NCBI RefSeq assembly: GCF_902859645.1
Contig: NZ_CADIJR010000023.1
Coordinates: 1 to 64,000 of the forward strand
DNA length: 64,000 nt
Reading direction: 5' to 3'
Source of the DNA: Achromobacter insuavis
GTDB lineage: Bacteria; Pseudomonadota; Gammaproteobacteria; Burkholderiales; Burkholderiaceae_B
Shown here piece by piece: positions 9,545 to 17,410 of this stretch. The notes under the pieces were generated by a model. That model saw only the letters and a program-made list of their open reading frames with translations, ran no database searches and was not told the DNA's origin. Each line of letters begins with the position of its first letter. The first letter of the stretch is position 1. The translations under genes were made by a program, and so were the position numbers.

Positions 9545-11863
9545 TCAGCGTGGCGCGCCCGAGGCCTCGGGTTGCAGCGCCGGCGGCTCGAAGGCGCGCA
9601 CCGCCGGCGCGTCGCCTTGCCAGCGTTCCACCTGCACCAGCGCCGACAGCGCGCTCGGGCCCTGCGCCAGCCGCGACGTGCCCACGTCCACCGTCAGCAC
9701 GTTGGGATTGCCATGGCGTTCCAGCGCGTCGTCCTGCGGATCGAACCAGGCGCCGGTGGGCATCACCACCACGCCGCGCAGCAGGTCGGCGCTGAGTTGC
9801 GCGCCGCCGAGGCAGGCGCCGCGATCATTGAAAAGGCGCACCACATCCCCCTGCGCGATGCCGCGTTCGGCGGCGTCGTCGGGATGCAGCAGCACCGCCT
9901 CGCGCCCGGCGACCTGGTTGGCGCGGGTGGCCGGCGCCGGGTCCAGCTGCGAGTGCAGCCGGTCGGCGGGCTGGCAGGTGACCAGGTGCAGCGGCCAGCG
10001 CGCGGCGCGCTCGGCGCCCAGCCATTCCACCGGCGGCAGCCAGGCCGGATGCGGCGGACAGTCGTCGTAGCCGAATTCGGCGATGGCGGCGCTGTGCAGT
10101 TCGAGCCGGCCGGAACGGGTCTTGAGCGGATGCCCGGCGGGGTCTTCACGGAACTGCTCGAACAGCACGAAGTCGCGCGCCGGCGGCGGCAGCGCGACGT
10201 GGCCGCGTTCCCAGAATTCGTCGAAGGCCGGCAGCGTCAGTTGCGCCGCTTCCCAGGCCGGCCGCATCTGTTCGTAGATGTGGCGGATCCAGGTCATCTC
10301 GTCGCGGCCTTCGGTGTAGGCCAGCTCGAAGCCGCCGCGCGCGGCCAGTTCGCGGTAGATGTCGAAGTCGTTGCGGCTGCGGCCCACCGGCGCCACCGCC
10401 TGCCGCATCGCCAGCAGGTAGCGGTCGCGCGATGAGCCGCCGATGTCGTTGCGTTCCAGCGTGGTGGTGGCGGGCAGCACGATGTCGGCGCGGCGCGCGG
10501 TCGGCGTCCACCACGGCTCGTGCACGATGATGGTCTCGGGCCGCGCCCAGGCCCGCATCAGCCGGTTCAGGTCCTGGTGGTGATGGAACGGATTGCCGCC
10601 GGCCCAGTAGACCAGGCGGATGTCCGGATAGATGCCGGTCCTGCCGTTGAATTCGTACGGCTCGCCCGGCTGCAACAGCATGTCGGTCAGGCGCGCCACG
10701 GGGATCGAGGCGCCGGCCGGATTGCGGCCGGCGCGCATCTCCGGCGCGGGCAGGTCGGGGCGCGGATTGCCGGCGCCGTTCATCGAGCCATGGCCGAAGG
10801 CGAAGCCGCCGCCGGGCAGGCCGATCTGGCCGAGCAGGGCGGCCAGCGCGACGCTGCCCCAGTAGGGCTGCTCGCCGCGATGGCCGCGCTGCAGCGACCA
10901 CGAGCACGACAGCAGCGTGCGGGCGCCGGCCGCGTCCCGCGCCAGCGCGCGGATGGTATCGGCCGGCACGCCGCAGATGCGCTCGGCCCAGGCCGCGTCC
11001 TTGGGCTGGCCGTCGGCGCGGCCCAGCAGGTAGTCGGCGTACTGCTCGAAGCCGTTGCAGCAGCGGGCCAGGAAGTCGCGGTCGTGGCGGTCCTCGGCCA
11101 GCAGCGTGTGCGCCATGCCCAGCATCATCGCGGCATCGGTGTTGGGACGGATGGGGATCCATTCGGCGGCCAGCGCCGCCGGCGCGTCGGCGCGCGTGGG
11201 GCTGACCACCACCGCGCGCATGCCGGCCTGACGCGCCCGCGCCAGCCAGCCGGGGGCGCTGTGGTCGCCCGCGCCGCCCGAGGCGATCTGGGTGTTGCGC
11301 AGCGGGATGCCGCCGAACGCGATCAGCAGCCGGGTGTGCCCGACCACGCTGTTCCAGTCGGTGATGCGGCCGGTCACGGGGGCATAGGTGCCGATGATGT
11401 GCGGCAGCAGGAATTGCGCCGCGCCCCAGCTGTAGTTGCCCGACTGGTCGACGCAGCCGCCGCCGGCATACAGGAAACGGTGCGTCAGCGTGCGCGCGTG
11501 GTGCAGCCGTCCGGCGGACGACCAGCCATATGAACCGCCGAAGATGGCGCTCGGGCCATGCTGCGCGCGCACCCGTTGCAGCTCATCGTGCACCAGCGCC
11601 AGCGCGGTGTCCCAGTCGACCTCGACATAACCGTCGACGCCGCGCAGTTCGGGCGCGCCGCGGTGCCTGAGCCAGCTGGCGCGCACGCTGGGGCGGGCGA
11701 TGCGCAGCGGCGAATGCACCATGTCGGGCATCGTGTGGATAAGCGGGGACGGAGCCTGGTCGTGAGCGAACGGCTCGCAGCCGATGACGCGGCCGTCACG
11801 CACCAGCGCGGTGTACGCGCCCCAGTGAGACAGGGACGGATAACGGGAGATCGCTTCGGACAT
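9545..11863 (-). CDS. molybdopterin-dependent S- or N-oxide reductase, BisC-like
   Basis: A 772-residue bis-MGD molybdoenzyme of the DMSO/TMAO/biotin sulfoxide reductase group. It starts with SHWGAYTALVRDGRV and has FGGSYGWSSAGRLHHA near residue 110, both hallmark BisC/TorA boxes. The DQSGNYSWGAAQF segment supplies the serine expected as the Mo ligand. No N-terminal CxxCxxxC iron-sulfur motif and no Tat leader are present, pointing to a cytoplasmic enzyme such as BisC, which reduces biotin or methionine sulfoxide. Full family length. It stands alone; the gap to the divergent DapA-like gene is 235 bp. TorA-like activity on TMAO cannot be excluded. Confidence 0.88.
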   Translation of the reverse strand: MSEAISRYPSLSHWGAYTALVRDGRVIGCEPFAHDQAPSPLIHTMPDMVHSPLRIARPSVRASWLRHRGAPELRGVDGYVEVDWDTALALVHDELQRVRAQHGPSAIFGGSYGWSSAGRLHHARTLTHRFLYAGGGCVDQSGNYSWGAAQFLLPHIIGTYAPVTGRITDWNSVVGHTRLLIAFGGIPLRNTQIASGGAGDHSAPGWLARARQAGMRAVVVSPTRADAPAALAAEWIPIRPNTDAAMMLGMAHTLLAEDRHDRDFLARCCNGFEQYADYLLGRADGQPKDAAWAERICGVPADTIRALARDAAGARTLLSCSWSLQRGHRGEQPYWGSVALAALLGQIGLPGGGFAFGHGSMNGAGNPRPDLPAPEMRAGRNPAGASIPVARLTDMLLQPGEPYEFNGRTGIYPDIRLVYWAGGNPFHHHQDLNRLMRAWARPETIIVHEPWWTPTARRADIVLPATTTLERNDIGGSSRDRYLLAMRQAVAPVGRSRNDFDIYRELAARGGFELAYTEGRDEMTWIRHIYEQMRPAWEAAQLTLPAFDEFWERGHVALPPPARDFVLFEQFREDPAGHPLKTRSGRLELHSAAIAEFGYDDCPPHPAWLPPVEWLGAERAARWPLHLVTCQPADRLHSQLDPAPATRANQVAGREAVLLHPDDAAERGIAQGDVVRLFNDRGACLGGAQLSADLLRGVVVMPTGAWFDPQDDALERHGNPNVLTVDVGTSRLAQGPSALSALVQVERWQGDAPAVRAFEPPALQPEASGAPR

Positions 11864-12098
11864 GCGGGTGGCGCCGTGAAAAGCGTATTGTTGTGGAAAT
11901 CTTCATAACTTAACGGCATTGCCTTAGAAATTCTTTGTCTTTCAGGCCCTGCGAAAGTGTGGAAAATAGAAAAATTTTCGGGGCCGCTCTTCCTATACTG
12001 CGAAAGCAGCAAGGGGAATGGTCAGGTGCAGGCGCCAACGACCGCGCGCCAGCCTGGCTTTTTTTGATTGAGCAGTCCTTCCGCATGTGGAGCAGGTC

Positions 12099-13034
12099 AT
12101 GAGCAAAATGAAAATCCAGGGGTCCTTCGTCGCCATCGTCACGCCGTTCAATCGTGACGGCAGCGTCGATTTCAGCGCCTTCCGCAGTCTGTTGAAGTTC
12201 CAGGAAGACAACGGCACCGCCGCGGTGCTGATCATGGGATCCACGGGTGAGGTCTCGCTGCTGTCGCCCGAAGAGCGCCGCCAGGTGATCGTCGAGACGG
12301 CCAAGATGAAGACCGGCAAGATGAAGCTGTTCTACGGCTGCACCGGCAACAACACCGACAGCACCATCGACTACCTGAAGTTCGCGCGCGCCAACGGCGC
12401 CGACGGCGCGATCCTGGCCGCGCCCGCCTACATCTGCGCGTCCGAGGCCGACACCGAAGCCTATTTCCTCGAAGTGGCCGACGCCACCGACCTGCCCCTG
12501 GGCATCTACAACAACCCGCCGCGGGTCAAGAGCGACCTGCACTGGGACCAGCTGCTGCGCATCTTCAAGCACCCCAACTACGTGGTGCACAAGGAATCGA
12601 CCACCCGCGTCGGCCAGGTGGCGCAGGTGCTGCGCGGCCGTCCCGATGTGTCGGTGATGTGCTGCGACTCGCCCAACCTCGGCCTGGTGGTGCCCACCAT
12701 GAGCCTGGGCGGCCACGGCACCGCCAACATGACCGGCAACATCGCGCCCGCAGAGATGGCCGACATCTCGCGTCCGTGGGACACGCCGGACGTGTCGGTC
12801 AGCTTCCGCGAAGGCTACCTGGGCCTGCTGCCGATGCTGCATTACTCGTACTCGGCCATCAACCCGGTCGCCATCAAGTCGCTGATGAAGGCGGTGGGCC
12901 TGCCGGTCGGCGATCTGCGCCGGCCGCTGCGCGGCCTGGAGGGCGATGCCCTGGCCAAGGGCCTGCGCATCGTGCGCGAGCTGGGGCTGGACGCCAAGTA
13001 CGGCTTCAGCTCCGCCCAGCTCAAGGCGGCCTGA
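12099..13034 (+). CDS. dihydrodipicolinate synthase/N-acetylneuraminate lyase family protein
   Basis: A 311-residue DapA/NanA-superfamily TIM-barrel aldolase or dehydratase. The substrate-binding GSTGEVSLLSPEER block is at about residues 45-60. The tyrosine sits in LGIYNNPPRVKSD and the Schiff-base lysine in YVVHKESTTR near residue 164. ATG 12099 is chosen over GTG 12087 because GGAG lies at the right distance upstream. The next gene is a Bug-type receptor, which suggests uptake and cleavage of a keto or sugar acid rather than lysine synthesis. GxxGE, Y and K are all present, so it should be active; the substrate is unknown. Confidence 0.88.
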   Translation: MSKMKIQGSFVAIVTPFNRDGSVDFSAFRSLLKFQEDNGTAAVLIMGSTGEVSLLSPEERRQVIVETAKMKTGKMKLFYGCTGNNTDSTIDYLKFARANGADGAILAAPAYICASEADTEAYFLEVADATDLPLGIYNNPPRVKSDLHWDQLLRIFKHPNYVVHKESTTRVGQVAQVLRGRPDVSVMCCDSPNLGLVVPTMSLGGHGTANMTGNIAPAEMADISRPWDTPDVSVSFREGYLGLLPMLHYSYSAINPVAIKSLMKAVGLPVGDLRRPLRGLEGDALAKGLRIVRELGLDAKYGFSSAQLKAA

Positions 13035-13171
13035 TTCCCCTGTTCCGGCGGCAATAGCCGCCGGATGCATGTTGACGATCCACGACATGGCGGCCGCGAG
13101 CGTCGCGGCCGGTGGCGTGGTCGGCCCCTGCGCGTCCGAAATGGACGCGCCATCGCCAAGAGAGATTCATC

Positions 13172-14182
13172 ATGTTCCGTTCGCCGTCCCGTCCCGCGCC
13201 GTTCACCCGGCTGTTCTCCGCCGCGCTGGCGGCCATGGGCATTACCTGCGGCGCCGCCGCGCTGGCCGCCGACGCGGCCTATCCGCAGCGTCCGATCACG
13301 CTGGTGGTGCCGCACCCGCCGGGCGGCTCGGTCGACGGCGTGGCGCGCCTGTATGCCGAACAGCTGGGCAAGGAGCTGGGCCAGTCGATCGTGGTGGAAA
13401 ATCGCGCCGGCGCGTCGGGCATGATCGGCGCGGCCTACGTCGCGCGGGCCGCGCCGGACGGCTACACGCTGTACCTGAACGCGTCGATCCACGCCATCAA
13501 TCCGCTGCTGTACAAGAAGACCATCAAGTTCGACTCGGTCAAGGACTTCACGCCGATCAGCGAGCTGGCGCAGGGCGCGCTGATCTTCAGCGTCTATCCC
13601 AAGGTGCCGGCCGACAATGTGGGCGACCTGGTCAAGCTGCTCAAGGCCGAGCCGCAGAAGTACTCCTTCGCCACTTCGGGCTTCGGCTCGGCCGGGCATC
13701 TGGCCGCGGCCTCGTTCCTGCATGACAACGGCCTGGACCAGATCCCCATCGTGCTCTATCGCGGCGGCGGCCCGGCGCTGTCCGACCTGGTCGGCGGCCA
13801 GGTTCAGGGCCTGATCGACCCGATGCTGTCGTCGCTGCCGATGGTGCGCGCCGGCAAGCTCAAGGCGCTGGCCGTGACCGGCGCCGCGCGCAGTCCGCTG
13901 CTGCCCGACCTGGCGACCATGAAGGAGCAGGGCCAGAAGAACTTCGAGTTCTATTCCTGGTATGGCGTGTGGGGCCCGGCCAAGCTGCCCGAGCCGGTGC
14001 TGCGCAAGCTGGAAGCGGCCTCGGCCAAGGTGATGGCCAATCCCAAGATCGTCGAGCAGCTCAATGGCCTGGGCTTCGAACCGTCGGTCAAGAATTCGGC
14101 GGCCTTCGCCAAGTTCATCGACGCCGAGATGAAGCGCTACCAGGTCATCATCGACCAGGCCAACATCCGCATCACGGAATAG
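13172..14182 (+). CDS. Bug-family tripartite tricarboxylate transporter receptor (TctC-like)
   Basis: A 336-residue periplasmic solute-binding protein of the Bug/TctC family, hugely expanded in Bordetella and relatives. A Sec signal peptide ends at about AALA-ADA. The mature N-terminus YPQRPITLVVPHPPGGSVDGVAR is the family signature that caps the carboxylate ligand, and the FATSGFGSAGHLAA loop follows. AAGAGAG precedes ATG 13172. It lies 137 bp after the DapA-like gene, so the pair probably handles one carboxylate. No TctA/TctB is adjacent; the TctBA pair at 23.8-25.7 kb has no receptor of its own, so sharing is possible but unproven. Confidence 0.92.
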   Translation: MFRSPSRPAPFTRLFSAALAAMGITCGAAALAADAAYPQRPITLVVPHPPGGSVDGVARLYAEQLGKELGQSIVVENRAGASGMIGAAYVARAAPDGYTLYLNASIHAINPLLYKKTIKFDSVKDFTPISELAQGALIFSVYPKVPADNVGDLVKLLKAEPQKYSFATSGFGSAGHLAAASFLHDNGLDQIPIVLYRGGGPALSDLVGGQVQGLIDPMLSSLPMVRAGKLKALAVTGAARSPLLPDLATMKEQGQKNFEFYSWYGVWGPAKLPEPVLRKLEAASAKVMANPKIVEQLNGLGFEPSVKNSAAFAKFIDAEMKRYQVIIDQANIRITE

Positions 14183-14198
14183 CGCGACAGGGCGTTTG

Positions 14199-14243
14199 TT
14201 TTATCCGGGTATTATTGACTGGCAATATTTACCCGGATAAAAT
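14199..14243 (+). promoter_or_regulatory. sigma-70 promoter flanked by paired TTTTATCCGGGTA operators
   Basis: A perfect 13-bp inverted repeat, TTTTATCCGGGTA (14199-14211) and TACCCGGATAAAA (14230-14242), encloses 18 bp; arm centres are 31 bp apart, about three helical turns. A near-consensus promoter TTGACT (14215-14220), 17-bp spacer, TAAAAT (14238-14243) is embedded, with the right arm covering the -10. This is a classic repressor-controlled promoter for the GIY-YIG/HTH gene pair downstream. Autorepression by the encoded HTH protein is inferred. Confidence 0.75.
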
Positions 14244-14300
14244 AATCCGCATTGACGCGTCGGAATCCCGGCGCGCGTTCCTTGTGGACGAGCCCTGGAC

Positions 14301-14663
14301 ATGACAGACCGACAGACCCTCAAACGGCAGTACCTCGAGACCAAGACCCTGGCCGGCGTCTACGCGATCCGCAACCGGATCAGCGGCCGCGCGCTGGTGG
14401 CCGGCAGCGCCAATGCCGACGGCGCGCTCAACCGGCACCGCTTCGAATTGCGCCAGGGCACGCATCGCAACGCGCTGCTGCGCCGCGATTGGCGCGAGCA
14501 TGGCGAGGCCAGCTTCACCTTCGACGTGCTGGACCGGGTCAAGCCGCGCGCCGACCCGGCCTTCGACGCCGCGCGCGAGCTGGAGGACCTGGTGGCGTTG
14601 TGGCGCCAGGACATCCCCTGCCAGGGCGAGGCGGGTTACGAACCGGCGGGAGCCACGCCATGA
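14301..14663 (+). CDS. GIY-YIG nuclease family protein
   Basis: A 120-residue single-domain GIY-YIG protein. The divergent signature reads AGVYAIRNRISGRALVAGSAN, with GVY replacing GIY and the YIG element degenerated to VAG. The following NRHRFELRQGTHRNALLRRDW region has the Arg/His residues of the active-site helix, and the Glu in LEDLVALW is a candidate metal ligand. Stand-alone proteins of this size occur widely in proteobacteria with no settled role. Its stop overlaps the start of the HTH gene (ATGA), so the two are coupled and share the operator-flanked promoter at 14199-14243. Confidence 0.8.
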   Translation: MTDRQTLKRQYLETKTLAGVYAIRNRISGRALVAGSANADGALNRHRFELRQGTHRNALLRRDWREHGEASFTFDVLDRVKPRADPAFDAARELEDLVALWRQDIPCQGEAGYEPAGATP

Positions 14664-15067
14664 CGCCGGACGCCATCGACGCCTGCCTGGCGTGGCATGG
14701 CGGCTATGTCGGCCTGCGGTTCCAGCTCGATGACGTGCTGGCCACGCATCACGGCATCGACCTGGACGACTTCGCGCTGCTGCATCGGCTGGCCGATGCG
14801 CGCGGCGAACCGGTGTCGCTGGCGACGCTGGCCGCCGCCCTGGGCGCGTCGCGTTCGGCGCTGCTGCGGCGCCTGCGGCCGCTGGAGAAAACCGGGCTGG
14901 TGAGCGGCGCTGGCGCCGCCGCCGGCTATCGCGTCGCGTTACGGCCCGCCGGCTTGCGCCTGTTGCGGGTGGCGGGCGAGAACGTCGTCGATCGCTGGAC
15001 CCGCGCGGCCGCGCAGTCCGCGCCGCTCACGGCGCCGACGGGGCTGCCAGGGGCCGGCGCGGCTTGA
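14660..15067 (+). CDS. MarR-like winged-helix transcriptional regulator
   Basis: A 135-residue small regulator. Residues 30-95 form a MarR-type winged helix: ALLHRLADARGEPVSLATLAAALG, the recognition helix SRSALLRRLRPLEKTGLVSG and a wing ending in GYRVAL. The gene is translationally coupled to the GIY-YIG gene and its 3' end overlaps the convergent MFS gene by 41 bp. It is the best candidate to bind the TTTTATCCGGGTA inverted repeat upstream of the operon. No ligand can be predicted. Confidence 0.75.
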   Translation: MTPDAIDACLAWHGGYVGLRFQLDDVLATHHGIDLDDFALLHRLADARGEPVSLATLAAALGASRSALLRRLRPLEKTGLVSGAGAAAGYRVALRPAGLRLLRVAGENVVDRWTRAAAQSAPLTAPTGLPGAGAA

Positions 15068-16244
15068 GCGTCGCGGCCAGCGCCACCAGCAGCAACAGGC
15101 CGGCGGCCACCACATAAGGCATCCACGGACGCACGCCGTACAGTAGCGTGCACACCAGCGGCGCCACCACCATCGCCATGCCCTGCACCGCGATCACCGA
15201 GCCGGCGGCGATGCCTTGCTCGTCGGCGCTGACGGCGTTGGCGGCCAGGGTCTGGATCGACGGGAACACCAGCCCCATGCCCGCGGCCATGATGGCGTAG
15301 CACGCCACCAGGCCGGCGGCGCCGCCCAGCACCGGCACCAGCAGGAAGCCGATGCCGGACAAGAGCGCGCCGCCCGCCAGGCAGCGCGCCGCGTTCATGC
15401 GGCGGGCCTTGGCCAGCCCCACCTGCACCAGGATCAGCATGACGCCGACGGTGGTCATGGCCCACGCCGCCGTCCGCGCCGCGGGGCCGGGCGCCTGGCG
15501 CAGCGCATCCATGGCGTAGAAGCCGACGATCATCTGCGCCGTGATGACGGCGCCCATGGCCAGCAGCATGGCGACCAGCGGCAGGCGCAGCCGCGGGTCG
15601 CTCAGCTTCAGCGGCGGCGTGGCGCGCGGCTCGTGCGCGGCGTCGGACGGCAGCTTCGCGGCCAGCCACAGCGTGCCCAGCAGCGGCAGCGCGGCGGCGA
15701 GGTAGAGCGGCAGGGTCAGGCTGTCCTTGACCAGCAGACCGCCGATGGCGGGCCCCAGCACCATGCCCAGGCCGTTGGCCGCGCCCAGCTTGGCCATCAT
15801 CGCGCCGCGCTGTGCCGGCGCGGTGACGTCGGCGATGCGGGCGGCGCTGACGGTGGGCATGGCGGCGTAGAAGGCGCCGATCAGCGCGCGCAGCGCCATC
15901 AGCGCCAGCAGCGCCAGCCACACCGGCGGCGGCTCGCGCAGCATCAGGTCCAGGCCCACGGCCAGCAACAGATAGCTGACGATATAGCCGGCGGCGGCGC
16001 GCAGCAGCACGCGGCGGCGGCCGATGCGGTCGCTGCGGCGGCCCCAGTAGCGCGCCATCAGCATCCACAGCACGCCGGCCACGGTGACCACCAGGCCGCC
16101 ATGCCATTCGGCCAGGCGCAGGCCGCGCACGACCGGGCCGATCACCGGCATGAAAGCCATGATTGCCGTCAGGCACAGGGTGTTGAAGACGAACAGCGCG
16201 GTGGTTTCGCTGCGCGCGCGGAGCGGGTCTGAAGAGGCGGGCAT
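15027..16244 (-). CDS. MFS transporter, probable siderophore or drug exporter
   Basis: A 405-residue 12-helix major facilitator with motif A ARYWGRRSDRIGRRRVLL between helices 2 and 3 and GLGMVLGPAIGG in helix 5, marking a drug:H+-type exporter. It is divergent from a PchR-type AraC regulator, and a strong Fur box lies between them. That context resembles the Bordetella alcS exporter/alcR regulator arrangement and suggests iron-regulated siderophore export. ATG 16244 is preferred over 16277 because the latter would place the Fur box inside the coding region; neither has a strong ribosome site. Substrate is inferred from context. Confidence 0.85.
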   Translation of the reverse strand: MPASSDPLRARSETTALFVFNTLCLTAIMAFMPVIGPVVRGLRLAEWHGGLVVTVAGVLWMLMARYWGRRSDRIGRRRVLLRAAAGYIVSYLLLAVGLDLMLREPPPVWLALLALMALRALIGAFYAAMPTVSAARIADVTAPAQRGAMMAKLGAANGLGMVLGPAIGGLLVKDSLTLPLYLAAALPLLGTLWLAAKLPSDAAHEPRATPPLKLSDPRLRLPLVAMLLAMGAVITAQMIVGFYAMDALRQAPGPAARTAAWAMTTVGVMLILVQVGLAKARRMNAARCLAGGALLSGIGFLLVPVLGGAAGLVACYAIMAAGMGLVFPSIQTLAANAVSADEQGIAAGSVIAVQGMAMVVAPLVCTLLYGVRPWMPYVVAAGLLLLVALAATLKPRRPLAAPSAP

Positions 16245-16261
16245 GTAGGGCTTGATGCGGA

Positions 16262-16276
16262 TGAAAATTGTTATCA
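16262..16276. promoter_or_regulatory. predicted Fur box
   Basis: TGAAAATTGTTATCA matches the 7-1-7 Fur consensus TGATAATNATTATCA at 12 of 14 specified positions. It sits between the divergent MFS exporter and AraC gene start codons, where bound Fur would block either promoter when iron is plentiful. Confidence 0.65.
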
Positions 16277-16337
16277 TCCAGGCCTGGCGGCGGTCGCGCT
16301 AGCGAATCCGCGCCGGAAATTGCGGAATAGGAACAAA

Positions 16338-17291
16338 ATGGCCTCTCAGCCCCGCCTTGCCCCGGACCGCGGCGCGCCGCTCACCGCGCAGGACCTGCTG
16401 CGCCTGCTGCCGCCGGACTGGCTCGAGATCCGCACCCAGCACGAGCTGCCGGGCGGCATCTCGATCGGCTGCCTCGACGGCCGGCCCGAGTCCGACTGGG
16501 CGGCCAGCGGCGCGGCCGAGTCCTGCGTCGGCGTGGCGATCGTGCTCGAAGGGCAGTTCGGCCTGGGCTTCGACGGCGGCGCGGCCCTGAGCATCCAGCC
16601 GGGCAGCGTCATCGTGCACGGCACCGCCGAACCGGTGCCTGGCTGGGACGATTTCAAGGGCCGGCGCAACATCCGCGCGGTCGACATCCGGTTTTCCAGC
16701 GAGGCCGTGCGCGCCTTGTGGCGGCGCACCCTGCAGCAGGTGCCGTCCAGCGCCTTCGCGGCCGATGGCAGCGTGCCGGCGCGCGATGCGCAGCTGGCGC
16801 TGCTGCCGCTGTGGCCGGGCCTGGCGCGCGTGGCCAGCGAGATCCTGGCCTGGAACCAGGATCGCGGCGAGATCGCCGCGCTGTATCTGCAGGGCAAGGC
16901 CCAGGAGGCCCTGGCGCTGACGCTGTCGCACCTGGCCGGCCGCGGCGCCGCCGACCTGCCGCCGCCGGCCGACCGCAGGCGGCTGGCCGAAGCGCACCGC
17001 CGCATCCAGCGCGACTACGCCGATTGCGGCGGCGTGCGGCAACTGGCGCAGGCCGTGGGCCTGAGCGAAAAGCGGCTGCAGGCCGGCTTCATGTCGCTCT
17101 ACGGGCAATCGGTGCATGGCTGCCTGCTGCAGACCCGGATGGACGCCGCCGCGCGCCTGTTGCGCCGCGGCTGCTCGGTCACCGAGACCGCCTACCGCAT
17201 CGGCTTTTCCAGCCTCAGCCATTTCATCAAGGCCTTCAAGGCGCATCGCGGCGCCACGCCCACGGCCTGGCTGCGCGGCGCCGCGCAGTAG
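16338..17291 (+). CDS. AraC family regulator, PchR/AlcR-like
   Basis: A 317-residue AraC-family regulator with the PchR-type N-terminal domain: the IVLEGQFGLGFDGGAALSIQPG region and WDDFKGRRNIRAVDIRFSSEA resemble siderophore-sensing activators. The C-terminal AraC domain (about 215-315) has GGVRQLAQAVGLSEKRLQAGF and the second helix-turn-helix ETAYRIGFSSLSHFIKAFKAHRG. ATG 16338 follows AGGA; the TTG at 16320 is less likely. PchR and AlcR activate siderophore genes when the ferric siderophore is present. Here the divergent MFS gene and the shared Fur box suggest the same logic for an exporter. Confidence 0.85.
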   Translation: MASQPRLAPDRGAPLTAQDLLRLLPPDWLEIRTQHELPGGISIGCLDGRPESDWAASGAAESCVGVAIVLEGQFGLGFDGGAALSIQPGSVIVHGTAEPVPGWDDFKGRRNIRAVDIRFSSEAVRALWRRTLQQVPSSAFAADGSVPARDAQLALLPLWPGLARVASEILAWNQDRGEIAALYLQGKAQEALALTLSHLAGRGAADLPPPADRRRLAEAHRRIQRDYADCGGVRQLAQAVGLSEKRLQAGFMSLYGQSVHGCLLQTRMDAAARLLRRGCSVTETAYRIGFSSLSHFIKAFKAHRGATPTAWLRGAAQ

Positions 17292-17410
17292 CCGCGCGTA
17301 TGGGGGGTAGCGGCAATACCGGTATCGCGGCTGGCCTTGCTGCGGGGGACGAGGCTGGCAACAATCCCGGTTCCACGACTCCACGCCCGACAGCGCCAAG
17401 GCCTTCCCCC

